64,000 bases of DNA, from assembly GCA_900208305.1 (NCBI GenBank), contig OAPG01000003.1, positions 1,240,001 through 1,304,000 of the forward strand, written 5' to 3'. The notes beneath the pieces are model-generated. The model did no database searches and was not told the DNA's origin. It saw nothing but the letters and a program-made list of their open reading frames with translations. This document shows, piece after piece, positions 10,424-20,100 of this stretch; the first letter of the stretch is position 1, and the number at the start of each line of letters is the position of its first letter. Source of the DNA: Melanopsichium pennsylvanicum. Lineage: Eukaryota; Basidiomycota; Ustilaginomycetes; Ustilaginales. Position numbers and translations under genes: made by a program.

Positions 10424-11367
10424 ATGAGGATCCTCAAAGCGCGGGCTGCGCTTTTGAGCGATTTTGAGGTGCTCAAGGTGCTCAAGGAGATGGAATTTGA
10501 TCAGAAGAATCGAGTCAAGCTTGCATCACAGATTACTCAAATCGACGATGACTCGGACGTTCAAGACCAGAACGCGCTGACAGCCAAAGGCGAAGAGGAC
10601 GATGTCTGGTTGTCCAACATACCAGAGAACTTAAGGACCGTCCAATACGAGGTAAGATGCAATACTACGACGCAAACGGATCCCGAATTTTGCAATCTCA
10701 GGCCCACAAACAGCGAGCAAACGAGACTGAGTATCATCGCCTTGCCCATTCTTCTTCCCCTTACACATAGACTATCTCATCGCTGAGCCAGACCTCTAGG
10801 CCTTGTGCACACCAAGAAGCGGACAACATTGTTGCTTTTCTCGACGAGCTCAGGGTTCGCGGTTACTCTATCACCGATTCTGAAGCAAAGAGGGGCGCGC
10901 TTGGTTTGAACCGTTCAGAAAGGCTGCAAATTGTCAATCACGCACCGCAGAGCGTCGTCGAGCTGCACACTTTGGTGGAAGAGCTGGAAGAGAGATTCCA
11001 CCCACATCAGATCCAAGAAATTATCTCTCTCGTTCAAACTTATCTGCCCATCCACCCAACCACCGAGGTCAACACATACGCGGCGCAAGGGGCACAGGAT
11101 GATCCGGGAGCCATCAATGGCGCAGCTCACCTTGCAAACGCAGAAGCGCCGGAGCACATCAGTCAGTTCACAGGAGAGTTGGAAGCTGCAGCTGAGCTGG
11201 GTGGCTCTAATAGTGGCGGATTGGCACGTGTTCCAGAAGATGGTGCGGAACGAGAAGCGGCCAATCTGGACTACGAAGAGGACCCTGATGTCGAGATGGA
11301 TGAGGACGACTTTGTTCACGAAGGTCTTGGAGGAGGCGGAGTGGAAGAAGCTGAGGCCGACGATTAG
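10424..11367 (+). CDS. RPC9: RNA polymerase III subunit C9 (Rpc17/CRCP) with long acidic tail
   Basis: Stalk subunit of RNA polymerase III that pairs with Rpc25 and helps initiation through TFIIIB. Exons 10424-10651 and 10771-11367, with a 119-bp intron (GTAAGA...CACATAG), give 274 residues. The alternative AG at 10700-10701 leads to an early stop, so the later acceptor is chosen. The N-terminus (MRILKARAALLSDFEVLKVL) and the HRDC-like C-terminal half (LGLNRSERLQIVNHAPQSVVELHTLVEELEERF) match the family. Yeast and human proteins are about 150-160 residues. Here about 85 extra residues follow the core and end in a strongly acidic stretch (DYEEDPDVEMDEDDF). Confidence 0.88.
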
Positions 11368-11547
11368 TCAGGCAAAGCATCATCGCGCATCGCAGTCCGT
11401 TGTGAGTGTCAATGTATTTTATTTTGTCATCGGTTCTTTTGGTTTGTTTCGACGGAGCATCCCAGGCGAGTCTGCAAGACGAAGTTGGCGAAAAGGGGAT
11501 GGCGAAAAGGGAATGGCGACTCAGTCGCTTTGGTGCTGCAATTTCGT

Positions 11548-12420
11548 TTAGTCATCGTACATTTCCTCTCCCTGTGTAATAGTATTGGTAAAAGCAAGAG
11601 CTAGAAGTCAATGAGTCAGTCAAGGCTCCAAGTCAGGTGAGTAGCGTGACGAGCAGCCTAGCTTGTCTTTCTCATCACTTACGTGGAACTCTGCGTCATC
11701 CTCCTCCTGCTCGACTGCCGCGGACTCTGGAGCGAGACCTGCCTGCTTGAGAGCCTCCTCGGAGCTGTAGTCTAGGGGCGCATTGCGTCTGCGTCCAGTC
11801 CAGACAATGTTGGAGGCGTCAATCTCTGCCAGCTCGTCTTCGTCCTCAATAAGTTCAGCGAGCTGTGTAATAGCAAGTAACATCGAGCAAGCACGTCAGT
11901 ATGCTTGCTTTGTGGAACACATCATTTTCATGTACACAACGTGCACGTGACTGTAGAGCAAGTGGTCCAATGCGCTGCTTACCTCGTCGTCATTTATGTT
12001 GAAACCGTCCTCCTCCTCCTCCTCCTCCTCCTCCTCCTCCTCCTCCTCCTCCTCCTCCTCCTCCTCCTCCTCCTCCTCCTCCTCGTCGTTGTCGTCCTCT
12101 CCACCGTCATCGTGCTCGTCTTTTTCTTTTTGATGGCCCAACACAACACGTATGTGATCTTGTCAGTAAAAGCCACAAGCAGTAGCACCGCGAGATCTTG
12201 GCATCTTGTTTGCAATTAGCTTACTCACCAGGCTCGACAGCTCTTGCCTTGCCTTTCCCCTTGTATAGAGACTTGGGCTGCTGGTATTCGACGGCGTCCT
12301 GGACCGAAGTCGAAGTTGTGGTAGTGCTTTGGCGTCATAGGATATCTCGAAATATAGGTCAGATGCCGTTGTCTACTATTCAAGGAACAGTGTTGCTGTG
12401 ACTCACTTTGTGTCGCTCAT
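11548..12420 (-). CDS. CHZ1: Histone H2A.Z chaperone Chz1 with poly-Glu tract
   Basis: Nuclear chaperone that delivers H2A.Z-H2B for exchange by SWR1. The motif ELAEIDASNIVWTGRRRNAPLDYSSEEALKQAGL is the CHZ domain. I assemble exons 12420-12407, 12326-12229, 12125-11983 (or from 12158), 11862-11683 and 11571-11548. The product starts MSDTNTTTTSTSVQDAVEY and ends EFHGEEMYDD. The exon 3 acceptor is uncertain: AGs ending at 12159 and 12126 both keep the frame, and the CTGAC branch-like sequence beside the first favours the second. Exon 3 encodes about 25 consecutive Glu, all GAG. An acidic region before the CHZ motif is usual for the family, but the pure repeat is striking. Confidence 0.85.
12008..12084. 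repeat. Uninterrupted CTC/GAG trinucleotide repeat (about 25 units)
   Basis: Read on the minus strand it is (GAG)n inside CHZ1 exon 3, encoding poly-Glu. No unit departs from the repeat, so it is a microsatellite and not only an acidic protein segment. Confidence 0.95.
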
Positions 12421-12997
12421 GGTGGTGAGTGTGGCGGATCAAGAGTTAGACACTATGACTTGGGCAAGAAGAAAAAGGGTAAAGGCTGCTTCATGCTTTT
12501 AACGCGTCGTGCAATATTATTTACTATGCTGATTTGAGACCAACACCTCTACAACAACCACTCTCTTACTCATTTACGTTACTGTATATTATATATTACT
12601 GTATATTATACATTAACTCACTGGTCAAAAAAAAAAATTAGAGCTCAGCTTCATCTTTTTCTGACGCGCTGATTGCTCCTGATCAGATTAATCGGACAAA
12701 GTGTTGGTCTCGCACTTTACTGTACATTACTCTACCAGCCACTTCTCTGTGCTACGTGATCTCATCTATTCTTACGCACCGAGCAGGGCTGGCTTAGAGT
12801 GGCTACCCTATCCTGCCGCTGGCTACCCTATCCTGCCGCTGGCAATTCAATCGTACCGATCCCGTCCAACAGTATCGACAACACCATGACCTCGACCTGG
12901 GTGTCTCCGCTCTAACCTTGTGAGCGGGTCGCCATTTGACCAGCTCATCGCTACAAAAGGTCCTACGACCCTGGCTCAACCCTACCATTACATAGGC
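12421..12997. other. Intergenic between divergent CHZ1 and STN1
   Basis: Holds two copies of TTACTGTATATTATA (12579-12593 and 12596-12610), a 20-bp exact tandem duplication at 12801-12840, and an open stretch 12798-12919 ending at a GTGAGC. The open stretch could be an upstream STN1 exon, but it lacks an in-frame ATG. Confidence 0.55.
12801..12840. repeat. Exact 20-bp tandem duplication
   Basis: GGCTACCCTATCCTGCCGCT occurs at 12801-12820 and again without spacer at 12821-12840, upstream of STN1. Confidence 0.97.
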
Positions 12998-14764
12998 ATG
13001 CAAAGCCTTTCCATTCCTAGTCTATCGGATAGCGATGCAGTCAATCTCTACCATTGGCTCGAGCGTGACTCATCCGCCGTGCTCAAGTGCACTTGTCGAC
13101 AAGTGCGCCGCATCAAGACCGTCCCTTCACTCTCACATGCTCTTGGAGGTAAGTGACCCCACCAGCGTCCCGATTCGTCCTTTCCTCGTGTTGACCGTTG
13201 GCACTCGACCCAAATCATGTTCATCTCCATCACAGGTCAGAATTTGTTCTTGCATCATCAGACACCTGGTCTCGTTGCTGAGATTTGCGGCATGGTGGTA
13301 GGAGTTGCGCAAAAGGAAGATCAAGTGACTTATCATGGTAAGTGTGGATCTTTTTAAGTCTCAATACCCGCGTCGCCACACCAGCTGACAGGGGCTCTCA
13401 TATGCTGCTTAATCACAGTCGATGACGGCACATCCATGCTTCGTATCATGGAGACTCGCAAATCCCTGCAGCAAACGCAATTTCGCATTCTTCAAATTGG
13501 ATCTAGTGCATCGACGGTCTGCGGCGTTCCTGAATGCTACATCATGCCATCCGAACCCAAAGCATTCACTTCCGCACGGTTTCAACCGCCGCTCAATCAG
13601 CGCTTCGAGGTGGCCGACATTGTCAAATGTACGGGCAAAGTACAGATTGATCGGGAGGGTAAGAGATTTCTCCTTGCTCAGCAGATGGGTAAGTCTGCCT
13701 GGCTTCTTCGTCAGAATCACCAGTCGAAGCGGGCACGTGAACTGAAACTGAGCCCTTTGCTGTCAAATCGTCCAGTCTCTGTCAAGGACGTCAACGTCGA
13801 ATCCCAACATCAAATTGATGTGGTTAAATTCCAAAACGAAGTCTATCGAAAGCCTTTCGACTGGAGCCGGATCAGTTTCGTCAAGACGGACACGGCTAGG
13901 GCTCCAGAAACCTTCCCCTCCTCCTCGAATTGGTCCGCACGACCCCTCGTTTCGCGCGCCTCTCCGAACGATAAGGCTGTTCCTGTACCTTCGATCAATG
14001 TCCTTTCGGAACGGCAAGGTTATGCAGACAGGCATCGTCTGTCGGCAAACGAAGCTCGTGAACTGCTATCCAACGACCAAACATGGCTCCCGGTCGAACT
14101 TTCAAAAATGCCCCGACCGAGCTCATCTCGAGTCAACGAACAATCTCGCTCGACTCAGATCCGTACTCGACAGCTTCGCGCTCACGACAAGATAGCCGAT
14201 CATAAGTTGACCGAGAACTACTTTCAGTTGCAATTGCAACAGCACATCAGTTTCAGGTTTCACTGCGAGCCCTTCACCTCATCGGACCTTTGGTCGGATG
14301 CCGGCCTTGTCCGTCTCGCCCGCCGTCTCGTTAGCGTCCGTCTACAGCATCGCATGGCATCCCGCTCGGCGAACAAACCGCGCTGCGACACCAAAGACGA
14401 TTTCGAGCATCCATCAGAGAAGGTACGCCGGCTGTTCGAATGGGCCATCCGAAAGATGGTGCAAGACGGCTTCATCACCCTTTCAGACGCAGATCGGCCC
14501 AGGCAACCCTTCTCAAGAGACAGCGCCTTGAGTGACGCCGACTGGTACTGTCTCATCACACCTGAGTACCTTTTGAAGCCTATGCGCAAGGTGCTCGGGA
14601 GCAAAACTACAGCGTCGACGCACGGCGCGGCGTTGCATGACGTCGACGACCTCACGGCTCGGCTTCGCAATCTAGACGATCGCTTCCGCTTTGTCAACTG
14701 CTCCCTCGTTCAGGACAGTCTCGCGTTGTATACCGCACATCGTGATCCCATTGAAATTGACTGA
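12998..14764 (+). CDS. STN1: Stn1-like OB-fold protein of the CST telomere complex
   Basis: Predicted telomere-capping and polymerase-alpha-primase accessory factor. Exons 12998-13148, 13236-13337 and 13419-14764 join in frame at GG|GT and G|TC and give 532 residues. The OB fold is seen as GQNLFLHHQTP, ICGMVVGVAQKEDQVTYHVDDGTS (the VDDGTS turn typical of Stn1/RPA2) and FEVADIVKCTGKV. It is followed by VVKFQNEVYRKPFDW, which parallels the YRKVYDQPF end of the human STN1 OB fold. The rest (about 330 residues) should hold winged-helix modules, with segments such as RRLFEWAIRKMVQDGFITLSD. The ATG at 12998 is the first in frame; a further upstream exon cannot be excluded. A donor-like GTAAGT at about 13687 was not used because the candidate intron would be only 35 nt. 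Confidence 0.78.
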
Positions 14765-14919
14765 ACATTAGCCGTAATGTTACTGAGATTCTAATGATAT
14801 TATTTCTGAACCACAAAATTGACTGCAAAGGGATGTCTGCCATTGAAGGCCTAGGTCGGATTCCTCTAACAACAACAAGGCGGGAAAGAATTAAAGCGAG
14901 ATTCTCATCCAGCCGCAAA

Positions 14920-14963
14920 GGAAGCCACCCATTCGGAATTGGGAAGCCACCCATTCGGAATTG
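14920..14963. repeat. Exact 22-bp tandem duplication containing AGCCACCC
   Basis: The unit GGAAGCCACCC + ATTCGGAATTG is present at 14920-14941 and 14942-14963. It is the left-most pair of the motif field. Confidence 0.95.
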
Positions 14964-15285
14964 GCTGCTACAGAGGCTTCTTAAATGGCCTCTCGAACCT
15001 GATCTCGCTTCTTAGGACCTTGCCTGGGTTTAGGGAAGCTATTCGAGCAATTTGCACGTAGATCTGCTGCTAAAATATCGGTGCGTGTGATGCATCGAGG
15101 TCCATCAAAGACTTACTAAATACAAAATGGGCAGACTCGGTTGTGATTGCAACTTTAAGAAATAAGAAAGTAGAAGCAAGTTCTTGGCACCCGTCAGAGA
15201 ATCAAGAAAAAAATCGCATCCGTTCTAGTGGTTGCAAAGTCGTCGCGTATTCGCGGTGTATTTTCACCAACTAATCTGTTCGGGG

Positions 15286-15309
15286 GGGTGGCTGCTTGGG
15301 TGGCTGCTT
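15286..15309. repeat. 12-bp tandem duplication GGGTGGCTGCTT
   Basis: Copies at 15286-15297 and 15298-15309, preceded by a G run. Part of the motif field. Confidence 0.95.
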
Positions 15310-16537
15310 GAATCCGCTTATGCTGGCTAGTCAAAAGAAGCCACCCGTGTCTTTCTGGGGGAACGGACGGCTATCCCAGATCTTCAAACACAATTTTTAC
15401 GGATTGTGATTTGTTTCGTCGTTTTATTTTCTTGTGTTCGATTATGCTTACATGTTTTCATGACAATATAAAAAAATCATTCGGATGAGCGATGGTCTGA
15501 TTTTGGCCTCTTTAATTCGATCCGACGACAAACTATAGGCAGGGTGGCTTCTTATTTGACCAGTCTTACAGCCATTCCCGAAGGGTGGCTGCGCGAGTGG
15601 TCACCCTGGAAGGTAATCTCGATGGTCGCTCAACAGCTCTTGGTCAAAACTACAATAGATTAAATTTTGGAGTACGTCTGGTCAACTCGTTTACTGACAA
15701 CGCGAGAACGGTGATCAAAGAAATTTGATGCTGAAAGCAGCCAAAAATCTGTTTCCCCGCCTTTCGCCTACCCGCCTCGCCCTATCATAAACGCTGTTGC
15801 ATATGTACTATCTCATTCATGTGCTATCATCTCTTCTCCAGATTAATGTCTGACAAATACATGTAGTGCCACACCTTTGTAGTTCCAAAATTTTGATTTC
15901 CCGGTCTAGTCAACCAGCGGCCACACGATCAGGGGTGGCTTTTAGCATAACCTATTGTATGGCTGCTCAAAGTCGCCCTCAACTTTCATGGTGAAGACAT
16001 TTGCAAGATCTGTGTCCACAACTTATGACAACGAGACGATGCAGGCTACAGGTGATGACCCAGCTCGGACATATTTCTTTGAGATTGAAAGTGACAACGT
16101 CGTTCTCGAGCCAGCAAAGTAGTCGGCCCCATTTAGAGGCAAGGTGGCTTTTACATTTGCACAATATAAGCAGCTCCCACTGCTGACAACCATTGACAAC
16201 GCACCGTGCGTACAATGGTCTTAACTTAATAGTGATGTAGTTTGCACGCAAAATGTGGTTCACTGCAGCGGTCTGTCGTTTGGCAGATTATCTGCATGTG
16301 CATCGTGCGATCTTTCCCGACTGCTTAGCGAAGACCATGTCTTCATGTCTTCAATCAATTCGCCAGGTGCAGCACTTTTGATCAAAGGACAGATATTCAT
16401 GACCAAATTTTAAGAACCTCTTTTAAGCATTACCTGGCACCATTTGTTTCGAGCCGAGCATGATTTGGAACATGGGGAAATCGTATTGAATCACTATCCT
16501 GATTGGAATGGGACCCAAATTTAGCAATCACCCGAGC

Positions 16538-16554
16538 AGCCACCCTGGGTGGCT
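16538..16554. repeat. Perfect inverted repeat AGCCACCC-T-GGGTGGCT
   Basis: Both orientations of the octamer meet with a one-base spacer, forming a 17-bp palindrome at the right end of the motif field. Confidence 0.95.
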
Positions 16555-17179
16555 TCACTAGGGTGCCACCTGAGCAGTGGCAACTCGCGACACCGGTCTC
16601 ACATATTGAAAGATGTTACGAAGACATCACAGAGCCTGTGTTCTCACCGAACATTAGTATTCCAACATTCTAGTGTTCCGAGGTGATGTTCGTCAGGTCA
16701 GGCCTATTTTTTGCAGGCTGTAATATTGCATCTCTAGCCGATGCCGATTCACGTCGTAGACTGATGGAAGTCATCCGGAAAGCCATCCCCAAAACCAGCG
16801 TGGTGGCCAACCCTGTAGCAGACACCTATCGGACGACTTTATTCCACTTTTTTATATTTTTAATATGACTGAGACTTTAATCACAAGGCATCTACGCCGA
16901 TGTCAGCGCTAACAACTCGACCTGGAATGGGACGAACACCACCAGGGAAAAATGAAGAGCAGACACGACACGACAAAGAAATTGTGCTAGTGAAGGGAAA
17001 ATAACGTTGTCGAGAGGTGCGGTCGCCGTCCAAGTTTGGCTCAGCTGGAATATTTACAGCCCCCCTAAGACTGTGAAACGCAGACGACGTTTCGCGGCAA
17101 GGGAACAAGGGTCCGACCCAAAAGAACGCGTGATGCAGTGCCTCCACAATCAGCCGCGCATGAGCGCTGCAGCCGAGCC

Positions 17180-20100
17180 ATGTGCACTACAAGCAACGGA
17201 CCGACACCATCATCTTTACCATCATTGTCCATCGCCTTTTCTGCTGTCTTCACTTTCCTACCTCGCCGCAGCTACAGTGATACGATGCTCAGCAAGGAAA
17301 CGTTCCGAACAAATCAGGCTGCTGTGATCAGCTCCCCCGCAGTCAAGGCGCGTCCGCCCGGACGCTGCCACATGAAGGGCAATTGCGGCAAGAAGAGCAT
17401 CTTCAGCCCAGAGCTGCCATGTTCGGTCGATGAGAAGGCAGCCATGCCGCAGGAAAAGGGCTTTCGAGAGCTGCTAGCGGATACTTGCGGCTCTGAATTC
17501 GCAGAAGGTCCAGTCTGCTGCACGCAAGCACAAGTCGAGAGCCTTTCTGCCAACCTGCAGCAAGCCGAGCCGCTGATCTCCTCATGTCCAGCTTGCCGAA
17601 ACAACTTCCGGTCCATGTTCTGCTCTTTCACCTGCTCTCCCAATCAAGCCCAGTTCGTGGATGTGACAGAGACGCAAAGAGTGTTAGGAGAAGATGGGAA
17701 GCCGTCGGAAGCCGTGAAAACGGTCAATTACTATATCGACGCTGATTGGAAGCAAAAGTTCTTTGATAGCTGCAAAAACGTCAAGTTCGGAGCCAGCAAC
17801 GGATTCGCAATGGACTTGATCGGCGGCGGTGCCAAAGATCCGAACGCCTTCCTCAGATTCCTCGGCGACGAGAAGCCATTGCTGGGCAGCCCCTTCCAGA
17901 TCAATTTTCCAGGCAAGATTTCAGAGACCAACCTAGACCTCGTATTTCCGACACCGGATGGGCTTCGCAACGGCTCGCAAGTGCCACCAGTCCCGTTCAA
18001 CAAGAATCCGAGACAGTGTAGCGAGCCTGAACTCTTGTCCAGGTGCGCCTGTGTTGACTGTCCCGATACCTGCACGGCGTTGCCAGAGCTGCCGTCATCA
18101 AATAGGTCCGGATCTGCCTGTTCCGTCGGCTCTCTTTCCTGTTTCACCTTCGCCGTAATGTTCCTTTACTTTCTCCTGGTCTTGGCCGCATGGTCCTGGA
18201 AGCCGATTCAAAAATTGGTTCGGGGTCGCCGTCGTGGCGCAGTCGCCTTGCCCCATCGCCAGAGTGGTCTCGGTCTCTTTGGCGAGTCCAGCGGCTTCGA
18301 AAGGGTCCGAATGGACTCGGAAGACTCCCTAGATGACGTGGAAACCAGATCACAACTGGACCAGCCCAATGCTGGCGGCCTGGTCGGAGCACGAGGTCTT
18401 GGTCACTTCGGGGAAGAAAGCTCCGCTGGTTCTGCCCCCGACGGCACTTACCGTGGCATTGGACTTGAACGCAACGACCATCTATCAGCACTTGGCGCGC
18501 TCCAACCCCGCAAGTATGCCCTAAACCAGGCTTTGACGCGATTCTTTTACCGGCTTGGCTTTTTCTGTGCCAGCAATCCCTGGTTTACTTTCATGATTGC
18601 AGCTGTCTTTGTCGGTGCCGCCAACATCGGATGGAAAGACTTTGAGGTGGAAGTGGATCCGGTCCGTCTATGGGTGGCACCAGGCTCGACAGCCAAAGTC
18701 CAGAAGGAGATTTTCGACCAAGAGTTTGGACCGTTCTATCGACCACAGCAGATCTTCGTCATGGATCAACTTTCGCACCAGTACATGCCGATTTTGCGAC
18801 ACAATTCAAGTTCTGCTGCACTCGAAAATCTGCCGCCAGCGTTGTCTTGGGACCGACTTCTATGGTTGGCTGATCTTGAGCGGGAAGTCAAGGAACTCAA
18901 ATCTTCGTCGGGCATCACCTTGCAGGACGTCTGTCTCGCCCCCGCTGGCCCTGGCTCACCATGCGTAGTGCAAAGCATCCTCGGCTATTTTCAGGATGAT
19001 CCTACCGGTTACGGGCTTGACGCGAACAATTGGGATCAAGCTCTCGATCAATGCGGCAGCAATCCGGCTGAGTGCCTTCCGGCGTTTGGTCAGCCACTCA
19101 AGCCCAATATTGTCCTCGGTGGCCTTCCCGAAACTGCGGAGCCAAGCCAGGCCCGGTCTGCTGTTGTGACTTACGTATTGAACAACAGTCTGAACACCAC
19201 ACTTCTTCAGCAAGCAGAAGCCTGGGAACGAGAGCTACTCAGACTGCTACAAGAAGTGTCGGCTGAACCATTTATCGATTCGCAAGCGAGAGGATCTGCC
19301 GTCGAACCCCATCCGCTATCTGTGCGACGTAAGGAGCTCGGTATTCAGATATCATTTAGCACGGCTGTCAGTCTTGAGACTGAGATTGGAAGCAGCAGCA
19401 ATACTGATGTTGGCATCGTGGTGCTCTCTTATTTGACCATGTTCATATATGTGGCTCTTACCCTGGGAGGACGAAGCTCCGTCTCCTATGAAGCAGAAGA
19501 TGATCAGGAAGAAGGCTCACCGATTGTAGAACCGGGTTCGTACCCTCGCATGAGCGCGAGATCACAGCGAGCTGCATCCGGAGGCGTCGCGCGATTCTTG
19601 CAGAGGGCTTTCAATCGGTCCCGATCTTTGGTCAACACCTACTGCGTATCGTCAAAGTTCACCTTGGGTCTTTTCGGTATCATCATTGTACTCTGCTCTG
19701 TTTCATGCGCTGTCGGTATCTTCAGCGCCATGGGTGTCAAAGTCACTTTGATTATTGCAGAAGTCATCCCCTTCATGCTGCTAGCTGTGGGTGTCGACAA
19801 TATTTTCCTTCTTTGCAACGAGATGGATCGTGAGACGGCTCAGCCGGCATCTGCCGCTTCCGGCTTAGCCCAATCTGATTCACTGACAAGTGTGCCGGGC
19901 ATCCGATCCACGGGAGCATCTGGAATGCTGTCACCGATGGAGGAGGTCGAGGCTCGGGGTGATATTTTCGTTTCATCAAATCAGCCTCTGCGAATTTCGG
20001 TCCAGGAACGGGCAGCACGATGCTTGGCCCGTGTTGGTCCATCCATTCTTCTCAGCGCCACGACTCAGATTGTCGCATTCTTGCTTGGTGCGGTGGTGCC

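Larger units (their letters stand above)
14765..17179. other. 2.4-kb gene-free block with many GGGTGGCT/AGCCACCC motifs
   Basis: No ORF with protein character, no recognised RNA gene, and more A/T-rich than the neighbouring genes. It carries at least ten exact copies of GGGTGGCT or its complement plus one 7-bp match between 14923 and 16554, several in close pairs. It may be a degenerate repeat, a regulatory array or the remains of an element. Confidence 0.7.

Noticed and set aside
10652..10701. Alternative RPC9 acceptor at 10700-10701
   Set aside because: Leads to a stop after about 22 codons; the acceptor at 10769-10770 restores the conserved C-terminal half.
13687..13722. Possible third intron in STN1 (GTAAGT...CACCAG)
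   Set aside because: Only about 35 nt, shorter than the other introns here, and the frame is open without it.
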